A stretch of DNA of 19,180 bases. Source: Verrucomicrobiia bacterium. Lineage in GTDB: Bacteria > Verrucomicrobiota > Verrucomicrobiia > Limisphaerales > UBA1319. A program made the position numbers and the translations under genes. Positions 13,449-19,180 of this stretch are shown piece after piece (the stretch's first letter is position 1; the number at the start of each line of letters is the position of its first letter). The notes under the pieces were generated by a model. That model was given only the letters and a program-made list of their open reading frames with translations, searched no databases and was not told the DNA's origin. The stretch lies in NCBI GenBank assembly GCA_017880715.1, contig JADGRT010000012.1:1-19180 (forward strand), read 5' to 3'.

Positions 13449-15005
13449 TCAGTGTCCCGTGCTGGTCGGCCGATCGACGACTAGGATGGGCGGTGGCATT
13501 TTGGGATCCCCCTTCAAATCGAGCCGCACCCGACCAGCCGTCGCCGTGAATGGGCTCGAGTGACCGTCCACCGAAATGACTTCCACGCGCTCGCGTTGCA
13601 CCGGAACTTCAACCGTTGCGGGACCCGTGCCGGCCAACGCCCAGACGACCCATACCTGACCGGCGCCGGGTTCAACTCCGTCCGGATGGCGGAAGCCAGA
13701 TACCTGGCCATTGACCACCGCCACTTCGTTCGACGCCGGCAGCATCGGGAAGGGTTTGGGCAGCACGGCCGCGTAGGCGCGCACCGCTTTTCGCTCCGCC
13801 GCCGAGGCGTCCATCACGACCACCTTGCGGATACCGGCCGCAAAGGCACGCGTGAAGAACTGGAAACGCCAGGCCGCCCGGCGTTCGCTGGAGAGAATAC
13901 CCAGGAAATCGAAGTTGCCCTCGGTATGCCAGTAATCTTGTTTGCGAGCGTAAGTGAAACCGGGCGCCCGTTGCTCCCATTTTTCAAAGACCGCCCGCAC
14001 ATCGTCAAAGACTTGTCCAATGGTGCGAGGTTCCCCGGAGAAAGCTGAATCCATCCCTTCGTAGTTATGAAAGCTCACCACGTCCGCCACCGGGCCGATG
14101 GAGAAGCGCTTGCCCTGCGCCCGAAATGCCGGCGAACCGGCCAGCGCCGTCGCGTCCAGCGTGCCGGCCAGCCACGGCAGTCCGTTTTTCCCGGCCGCCA
14201 GACCGGGCACGATGATGACCGCCTGCGGGTCGGCGGCTTTCATGCGCGCTGCCGCGCGGGTGACAAACTCAGCGTAATCCGCCGCCTGGCCTTCCCAGTG
14301 GGTCCGGTACATCTCCGGCTCATTGTCGAGTTCCCACGCGCGGATGCCGTAACGGGCCCCCCAGCCTTCGCGCTGGGCGAGCGTGCCGCCGGGGCGATAG
14401 CGCTCGGCGAGCTTGCCGGCAAACTCGGCCAGCGCATCCATGTTCGCCGGGGCGGACTTGCCCAGCTCACGGCGCCCGGACCACTTGGGCGGCCCGCCGG
14501 CATTTCCGCCCACGACCGGCGCCTGCGCCAATATATTCAAACCTCGCTCTTGGGCCGCGATGACGAACGCATCGAGTGCCTGCCAGGCGGGCGGGATTTC
14601 GCGGCCCAACGCGACCGGCCCGTCCGGTTCTAGCGCCCGCCAATAGATGGGCATGAACGTCCAGCGGAGCCCCATCGCCCGCTCCTGGTCCAGGTCCGGA
14701 ATTTTCGAGGCGCCGCCCAGGGCACCACCTTTGCCGTTCCAGCTTCCCGTGTGCCCGAGATACGGCGAGTCAAAACCGTCCAGTCCACCGCCCAGGTTGG
14801 GTCCGTTGGCAGCCAGAGGAATGGGGCGCGCTGCCAGTGGATAAGACGCCGGCACCCGGCTAAGAAAAAACGCCAGGAGCATGATGGCCGCTACGAGGAG
14901 CAATGTCACCCCCGCGCAACTCCAGGCAACGCCACGCCAAAGCCAGCGACTCAGCGGTCGCTTGGCAGGCGCGCCGCCGATGGTCGATCCGGTTTCAGTC
15001 TTCAT
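13449..15005 (-). CDS. Membrane-anchored clan GH-A glycoside hydrolase
   Basis: The 518-aa protein has a cytoplasmic basic tail, then a membrane segment at about 29-48 (SCAGVTLLLVAAIMLLAFFL), so the enzyme faces out of the cell. The TIM-barrel part spans about 65-420. The putative acid/base is E229 in WELDNEPEMY, and the putative nucleophile is E362 in YWHTEGNFDF. This N-E then E arrangement is typical of retaining clan GH-A enzymes such as GH39, GH5 or GH30. The family within the clan is not resolved. The C-terminal about 100 residues are a β-sandwich-like end. It could act on xylan-type or other plant polysaccharides alongside the esterase, but the substrate is inference. Confidence 0.7.
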   Translation of the reverse strand: MKTETGSTIGGAPAKRPLSRWLWRGVAWSCAGVTLLLVAAIMLLAFFLSRVPASYPLAARPIPLAANGPNLGGGLDGFDSPYLGHTGSWNGKGGALGGASKIPDLDQERAMGLRWTFMPIYWRALEPDGPVALGREIPPAWQALDAFVIAAQERGLNILAQAPVVGGNAGGPPKWSGRRELGKSAPANMDALAEFAGKLAERYRPGGTLAQREGWGARYGIRAWELDNEPEMYRTHWEGQAADYAEFVTRAAARMKAADPQAVIIVPGLAAGKNGLPWLAGTLDATALAGSPAFRAQGKRFSIGPVADVVSFHNYEGMDSAFSGEPRTIGQVFDDVRAVFEKWEQRAPGFTYARKQDYWHTEGNFDFLGILSSERRAAWRFQFFTRAFAAGIRKVVVMDASAAERKAVRAYAAVLPKPFPMLPASNEVAVVNGQVSGFRHPDGVEPGAGQVWVVWALAGTGPATVEVPVQRERVEVISVDGHSSPFTATAGRVRLDLKGDPKMPPPILVVDRPTSTGH

Positions 15006-15114
15006 GTTGTTTCGCCCACTTACCTGCCTCGAACCGAACTTAGGGGCCGTGCAAAAATAACTTCCTGGCTTCCTGGTTTCCTTATGAGAATCCTTCCTAC
15101 CAATCCCTGATTTC

Positions 15115-15645
15115 CTACGGGTCGGTCAATTCCTCAAAATGGACATCGACGAACAGATCGCTGGCGATTTTTTCCAGTTCCTGCCGCAATTGGGCCAGAT
15201 TGCAGGACTCGGGAATTTGCACGTGGGCCTGCGCTTTGAACAACATTTCACCGGACATGGGCGCGCTGGCGCATTCGGTTTCGAGTTCTTCGACATTAAC
15301 GCCCTGGCCGGCCAGCGCATGCGAAATCTGACGCACAATGCCAGGACGGTCCTGGCCCACCACTTCCAACCGCGCCATCCGCCGCGCTTTAACGGCAGGC
15401 AAGACCTGGTCCGAACACACCACCACGGTCAAGCCTTGCGAGGCGAGGGTCTTCAAAGCCTGGACGAGCGCCGGTTCTTTAGAGCCGGGCACGTGAACGC
15501 GCAGGATGCCGGCAAATTCGCCTCCCAAACGGCACATGCGGCTCTCGAGCCAGTTACCGTCATGCTCGGCCACCAGGCGGGCCATGGTGTCCACCAGACC
15601 CGGCCGGTCCTTGCCGATCACGGTCATGACCAATGAAACTTGCAT
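15115..15645 (-). CDS. Two-ACT-domain protein, GcvR-like regulator
   Basis: The start is ATG 15645, giving 176 aa; an in-frame extension to 15726 overlaps the hemN end and has no homologous character. Two ACT domains follow each other: the first around GKDRPGLV (11-18), the second around GQDRPGIV (97-104) with GVNVEELETE after it. This is the layout of GcvR-like proteins, which bind amino acids and, in Escherichia coli, modulate GcvA at the glycine cleavage operon. No gcv genes lie in the window, so a direct link is not shown. It follows hemN after 77 bp on the same strand and may be cotranscribed. An alternative is an ACT protein with another ligand. Confidence 0.7.
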   Translation of the reverse strand: MQVSLVMTVIGKDRPGLVDTMARLVAEHDGNWLESRMCRLGGEFAGILRVHVPGSKEPALVQALKTLASQGLTVVVCSDQVLPAVKARRMARLEVVGQDRPGIVRQISHALAGQGVNVEELETECASAPMSGEMLFKAQAHVQIPESCNLAQLRQELEKIASDLFVDVHFEELTDP

Positions 15646-15722
15646 GGCGTTTTGATAACCTCTGGGAACCGGTGACGCAAGCCGCGAATGCGCCGGGCCT
15701 TTGGATTCGACGTCCAACGCCC

Positions 15723-17090
15723 TCAAATGGTGCGGGAGAAACGGGCCGCGGTTTCTTTGGGCAGGTAGGCATCGAACCGCATGGCGAGGTTGCGGATCAG
15801 CAGCCGGCCCAGATCGGTGACCGTAAGTCCGGCCGGGGTGCGATGCAGCAAACCGTCGGCTTCCATATCGCTTAACGAAGCCAGTTCGGCAGCGAAATAA
15901 GCCGCAAAATCAAGGCCCAACAGGCGTGACATGCTCTGGTAATCCAGGGCCAAATCGCACATCAGCCGCATGATGGTTTGGCGGCGGATTTTATCGTCCT
16001 CGGTCAGGACATAACCTTTGACTTGGGGCGACTGGCCGGCATCGAGAGCGGCGTAATACTTGGACAGCTCCTTGTGGTTTTGCCAATAAACGCTGTCGGT
16101 TTGGGAGATCGACGACATGCCGAAGGCGTAAATATCGGCCCCGCCATGGGTGCTGTAACCCTGGAAATTACGCTGCAAAGTCTTGTTTTTCTGCGCGATG
16201 GCCAGTTCATCGTCGGCCCGGGCAAAATGGTCCATGCCAATATAGACATAGCCTTCCGAGGTGAGTTTTTCGATGGTGGCTTTGAGCAAGGCTAATTTCT
16301 GATCGGGTGTGGGCAGGACCTTCAATACCCTTTGGGCTCGCTTCATCCAGGGCACATGCGCGTAATTGAAAATAGCGAAGCGATCGGGGCGCCAGTTCAG
16401 CACTTGGTCGAGCGTGGCTCCGAATGACTCCGGTGTCTGATGGGGCAGGCCGTAGATCAGATCGATATTAAGCGACTGGAAACCGGCTTCGCGGATCCAT
16501 TGCACCACGGTGGCGTTTAGCTCGGCCGGCTGGAGGCGGTGAACGGCCTTCTGGACCACCGGGTTGTTGTCTTGGACTCCCATGGAAATGCGGTTGAATC
16601 CGATTTCGCGCAGCGCCCGCAAATGATCTCGGGTGAGGCCGCGCGGATCGGTTTCCACCCCGGTTTCAGCGTGGTCGGCTAATTTAAAGTTCGAGTGAAT
16701 CAGCTCGCCGAGGGCGCGGATTTCGTCGGGCCGCAGAAACGTGGGGGTGCCGCCGCCGAAGTGGAGCTGGCCGACGAGGCGACGCGGGTTCAGCAGCGGC
16801 TTCAGCAAAGCCACTTCTTTTTTAAGATATTCCAGGTAAACAGCACTTTTGCCCTGGTCGTGGGTGACGACCGTGGTGCAGCCGCAAAACCAGCAAAGCG
16901 ACTGACAAAAGGGCAGGTGGAAATAGAGCGAAAGCTCCCGCTCGGTCGCATTGTTCCGGCGGATGGATTCCAGCAGGGTCGGCCAGGTGACGGCTTCGGT
17001 GAAATGCGGGGCCGTCGGATACGACGTGTAGCGAGGGCCGGGCACGCTGTATTTCGTAATCAACTCGAGATCAACTGCTATTTTACCCAT
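15723..17090 (-). CDS. hemN: Oxygen-independent coproporphyrinogen III oxidase
   Basis: HemN converts coproporphyrinogen III to protoporphyrinogen IX without oxygen, using a radical-SAM 4Fe-4S cluster. The 455-aa length is close to the usual length of about 457. The cluster motif is CQSLCWFCGC (C62, C66, C69, C71), with GGGTPT (113-118) as the SAM-binding glycine motif, and GVQDNNPVVQKAVHR follows. These positions match the classical HemN rather than HemW, which lacks the full C-terminal domain. ATG 17090 overlaps the hemE stop by 8 bp (ATGGGTAA), so translational coupling with hemE is likely. An oxygen-independent enzyme suits growth at low oxygen; whether a HemF is also present cannot be seen here. 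Confidence 0.95.
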   Translation of the reverse strand: MGKIAVDLELITKYSVPGPRYTSYPTAPHFTEAVTWPTLLESIRRNNATERELSLYFHLPFCQSLCWFCGCTTVVTHDQGKSAVYLEYLKKEVALLKPLLNPRRLVGQLHFGGGTPTFLRPDEIRALGELIHSNFKLADHAETGVETDPRGLTRDHLRALREIGFNRISMGVQDNNPVVQKAVHRLQPAELNATVVQWIREAGFQSLNIDLIYGLPHQTPESFGATLDQVLNWRPDRFAIFNYAHVPWMKRAQRVLKVLPTPDQKLALLKATIEKLTSEGYVYIGMDHFARADDELAIAQKNKTLQRNFQGYSTHGGADIYAFGMSSISQTDSVYWQNHKELSKYYAALDAGQSPQVKGYVLTEDDKIRRQTIMRLMCDLALDYQSMSRLLGLDFAAYFAAELASLSDMEADGLLHRTPAGLTVTDLGRLLIRNLAMRFDAYLPKETAARFSRTI

Positions 17091-18105
17091 GCGAATTTCG
17101 TATAATTTCCACTAGCCGGGCCACGTTTTCAATGGTTGCCGTCGGGGGCAAACCGTGGCCCAGGTTAAAGATAAACCCGTTGCGGCCCTTCATCTCCGTT
17201 AAAATCCGGGTGGTTTCGGTGGTTACTCCCTCGATAGTTCCGTTGAGAACGTCGGGATTCAGGTTGCCTTGGATCGCGAGGGTTGGCGGCAGGGCGCGAC
17301 GCAACTCGGGCAGCGACACCATCCAATCGACACTCAGCACTTGAGCGCCGGAGGCGGTCAGAGACGGCCAGCGCGGACCGCGGCTGAACACCATGACAGG
17401 CACTCGGCCGGCCAGTTCGGCGATAATGGTCCTTATCCAACGCGCCGAGATGGCTTCATACTCGGCGATGGGCGTCGCCTCGCTCAAGCTGTCGAAGATC
17501 TGCACCGCTTCGGCGCCGGCGGCAATTTGGCCTTTCAAGTATTCAGCCACCGACTGGGCGAGTTTTTCCAGAAAGCCCTCAAAAGTGCGACGGTCTTCCC
17601 GCCACCAATGCAGCGCCTGGGTAAAGGGCTTGGCACTGCCGCCTTCGACCATGAAATTCGCCAACGTCCAGGGCGAGCCGGAAAAACCGATCAGGGCCGT
17701 CTGGCCCGCAAGTTGGTTTTGCGTCGAACGCAGCGCGTCAAAAACGTATTGCGCGCGTTCGGCGACGCCCTCCCAGGAGAGTTTCGGCAGGTCCTGAGCC
17801 GAACGAATAGGAAAAGCCATGTCGATACCGCCGCCATCGCGGAACCGGTACGCTTGCCCCAGGGCCTCGGGAATGACAAGGATGTCGCTGAAGATGATGG
17901 CCGCATCGAAACCGAATCGCCGGATGGGCTGCAACGTGACTTCCGCCGCCAGCTCGGGGGTGCGAACGAGGTCAAGAAAGGAGTAACGTTCGCGCAGGGC
18001 GCGGTATTCGGGCAGGGCGCGGCCCGCCTGGCGCATCAGCCAGACGGGCGGCCGGTCCACGGGCTGACAGCGGCAGGCATTTAAGAATCGTTCGCGACAT
18101 GTCAT
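17083..18105 (-). CDS. hemE: Uroporphyrinogen decarboxylase
   Basis: HemE removes the four acetate carboxyls of uroporphyrinogen III to give coproporphyrinogen III, the substrate of the downstream hemN. I place the start at ATG 18105 (MTCRERFLNAC), giving 340 aa, close to the usual 345-355. A longer frame to 18420 reads antisense to the small antitoxin gene and has no homology character. RQAGR (25-29), the catalytic aspartate D74 in FSDIL, SPWTL (144-148) and VDWMVSL are all present. One residue differs: NFMVEGG carries F151 where most enzymes have TYMVEGG with the active-site tyrosine. The gene heads a probable hemE-hemN unit. GGTGGGGCG upstream may serve as the ribosome site. Confidence 0.95.
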   Translation of the reverse strand: MTCRERFLNACRCQPVDRPPVWLMRQAGRALPEYRALRERYSFLDLVRTPELAAEVTLQPIRRFGFDAAIIFSDILVIPEALGQAYRFRDGGGIDMAFPIRSAQDLPKLSWEGVAERAQYVFDALRSTQNQLAGQTALIGFSGSPWTLANFMVEGGSAKPFTQALHWWREDRRTFEGFLEKLAQSVAEYLKGQIAAGAEAVQIFDSLSEATPIAEYEAISARWIRTIIAELAGRVPVMVFSRGPRWPSLTASGAQVLSVDWMVSLPELRRALPPTLAIQGNLNPDVLNGTIEGVTTETTRILTEMKGRNGFIFNLGHGLPPTATIENVARLVEIIRNSHG

Positions 18106-18298
18106 AGCAACGCCCCACCGTAACATAATCCCGGTGGCACACAACCTCGGACCATCCGAACCGGGCGCATTTTTGCCGTGGAAATCCGCTGACCGCTTTC
18201 GGTTCCGCGGCTTCGACATTATTGATCGGTCCTTTGAATTTGCATGGTGGCAACGGATCGGCTTGCCAAAACCCGATTTGTTTGAAACATTGTCGGCC

Positions 18299-18484
18299 AT
18301 GAAAACCGTGACGCTTCGATCCTTGCGCCGGGACACCGGTCGCCTGGATTCCGCCGTGGGCGGTGAGGATATCTTGGTGACTCGTTTTGGCAAACCGGGC
18401 GTCCGCATCATTTCGGCCATTAGAGACGCGGCGAGGTGCGAGGCGGAGTATTATCCGTCCATGCCATCGCGCACGAAAGCTTGA
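18299..18484 (+). CDS. Orphan Phd/YefM-like antitoxin
   Basis: This 61-aa protein starts at ATG 18299 (MKTVTLRSLRRDTGRLDSA). The segment DILVTRFGKPGVRII (about 24-38) matches the N-terminal DNA-binding half of Phd/YefM-type antitoxins, which bind their own promoter and usually neutralise a downstream toxin. No toxin gene follows; the next gene is a tandem-HTH protein. The frame is open 5' to 18134, but those residues show no family pattern. The C-terminal toxin-binding part is short and unlike the usual helix. It is either an orphan or a relic. It is divergent from hemE across a 193-bp gap. Confidence 0.6.
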   Translation: MKTVTLRSLRRDTGRLDSAVGGEDILVTRFGKPGVRIISAIRDAARCEAEYYPSMPSRTKA

Positions 18485-18542
18485 TCCTAAACCCGGCAGT
18501 TAACCCAGCGCGACAAAGCCGCGGTAGAATCTATCAACTCCC

Positions 18543-18893
18543 ATGAAAAATAAATTGATCGAAAAGCGTCGCGCTCGGCAGCGCATGAAGAATGCGATTA
18601 TGGATGATGTCAAACAGGGATATAGCGCCAGCGCGTCCGCCCGAAAACACGGTGTCTGTGAGGGAACCCTCAGGCAGTGGCAATTTCATGACAAGCCATT
18701 TAGGGCTCGTTTCAAACCCGCCCGACGGCAGGGAATTCGCTACCTTAAAACGATTCTATTAGCCGGGCTGCAGGCCGGCAAATTGCTGAAGGATGCCGCC
18801 CGAGCTATGGAAACCAACCCCAGCACGATTCAAAACTGGCGTAAAAAGGATCCCAAGTTTCAAGCGGCGGTTAGGGCGGCTTTAGGAAAATAA
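18543..18893 (+). CDS. Small protein with two tandem helix-turn-helix motifs
   Basis: This 116-aa, strongly basic protein has two homeodomain-like HTH segments. The first lies at about 17-48 (IMDDVKQGYSASASARKHG, then TLRQWQFHDKPF). The second lies at about 68-101 (LLAGLQAGKLLKDAARAME, then TIQNWRKKDPKFQAAVRAAL). The second half resembles the HTH of phage terminase small subunits and of related transposon- or phage-linked DNA-binding proteins. No terminase large subunit or transposase is adjacent. No Shine-Dalgarno is seen before the ATG. It may be a phage or IS remnant, or a stand-alone regulator. The function is not readable beyond DNA binding. Confidence 0.6.
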   Translation: MKNKLIEKRRARQRMKNAIMDDVKQGYSASASARKHGVCEGTLRQWQFHDKPFRARFKPARRQGIRYLKTILLAGLQAGKLLKDAARAMETNPSTIQNWRKKDPKFQAAVRAALGK

Positions 18894-18939
18894 AGGCCGC
18901 CGGTTCAAGGATTCGATTAGCGGCCAAACCAAATTCCTA

Positions 18940-19089
18940 TCAGTTCTGCGTCCACCCGTCCGCTTGAAGGCGCGCGAAAGCCTCGGCGAGTGCCGGAATA
19001 AGCGTGGTGGCATGGTTGGCAGGACCCGAACGAACAATAAGCTTGCCCTGGATACGAACGCGTGCGAGATACTAGCGCCAATAAACGGT
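18940..19089 (-). pseudogene. Possible tyrosine-recombinase fragment with an in-frame stop
   Basis: The minus-strand frame ending in TGA at 18940-18942 reads TVYWR, then a TAG at 19072-19074, then YLARVRIQGKLIVRSG and a further 27 residues. The run YWR..ARVRIQGKLIVRS is the pattern of N-terminal arm-binding segments in many phage-type integrases. No start codon fits and nothing else of the gene remains. It stops at the tRNA edge. This is a weak call from a short motif, and chance similarity is possible. Confidence 0.25.
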
Positions 19090-19090
19090 G

Positions 19091-19180
19091 GGAAGGGTGG
19101 CTGAGTGGTCTAAGGCGCCTGACTCGAAATCAGGAGATGGGGTAACTCATCCGCAGGTTCGATTCCTGTCCCTTCCGCCA
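19091..19180 (+). tRNA. tRNA-Ser (anticodon CGA)
   Basis: The acceptor stem GGAAGGG (19091-19097) pairs with CCCTTCC (19170-19176), followed by discriminator G and an encoded CCA that ends the window. The anticodon stem CCTGA/TCAGG encloses the loop CTCGAAA, giving anticodon CGA at 19125-19127, which reads UCG serine codons. The long variable arm (GATGGGGTAACTCATC) is typical of serine tRNAs. The T arm contains GGTTCGATTCC. The structure is complete. Confidence 0.97.

Noticed and set aside
15646..15726. N-terminal extension of the ACT-domain protein
   Set aside because: It lies in the gap after hemN, overlaps its stop codon, and carries no ACT sequence.
17269..18084. Long plus-strand frame (271 aa) across hemE
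   Set aside because: It is antisense to hemE, whose motifs are unmistakable, and its product has no domain character.
18106..18420. N-terminal extension of hemE up to 18420
   Set aside because: Those 105 codons have no HemE similarity and read across the divergent antitoxin gene.
19043..19073. TTGCCC..GATACT as a promoter for tRNA-Ser
   Set aside because: The 19-bp spacer and weak boxes are not enough to call it, and it overlaps the possible recombinase fragment.

Overview
The window is a GC-rich bacterial chromosome segment. Three things suggest Verrucomicrobiota, probably the Pedosphaera/Limisphaera side: a secreted FAD-dependent oxidoreductase of the type common in that group, a solitary GspC/PilP-like protein with a proline-rich tail, and the many unrelated palindromic repeats between genes. 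This placement is inference. No ribosomal or other phylogenetic marker gene was used.

Layout. (1) 1-2343 is a mobile and repeat region. A 2063-bp insertion sequence (104-2166) has 32-bp perfect terminal inverted repeats and a probable 8-bp target duplication. It sits in the apex of a REP-type hairpin, and a second, inverted REP copy follows. The transposase is encoded in two overlapping frames (HTH part, then DDE part) joined at a run of nine A residues. (2) 2511-7628 holds two plus-strand genes for exported or membrane-anchored proteins: a 1155-aa double FAD-oxidoreductase with an inserted discoidin-like domain, and a membrane-anchored protein with an NlpC/P60-like C-terminal domain. (3) 7832-9564 has a GspC/PilP-like protein (minus) divergent from a zinc-ribbon/GNAT acetyltransferase fusion (plus). 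(4) 9658-15005 has three minus-strand genes: a secreted CE7-type acetyl esterase, RecG helicase and a membrane-anchored clan GH-A glycosidase. (5) 15115-18105 is a probable minus-strand operon, hemE-hemN-(ACT-domain regulator). (6) 18299-19180 is a small accessory patch: an orphan Phd/YefM-like antitoxin, a small tandem-HTH protein, a possible recombinase remnant and tRNA-Ser(CGA).

How the genes work together. HemE and HemN catalyse steps of heme synthesis, and their reading frames overlap by 8 bp. The esterase, the glycosidase and the FAD-oxidoreductase all carry export or anchor signals and fit polysaccharide use at the cell envelope. RecG is housekeeping DNA repair. Most gene ends are marked by inverted repeats of different families (2201-2251, 7732-7813, 9574-9642, 11098-11167, 13311-13353). 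These probably act as terminators or are REP-like elements.

No CRISPR array, complete prophage or multi-gene defence system is visible. The most unusual features are the domain architecture of the FAD protein, the IS with its A9 slip site and internal MITE-like palindrome inserted in a REP hairpin, the zinc-ribbon/GNAT fusion, and the Tyr-to-Phe change in the HemE active-site region.
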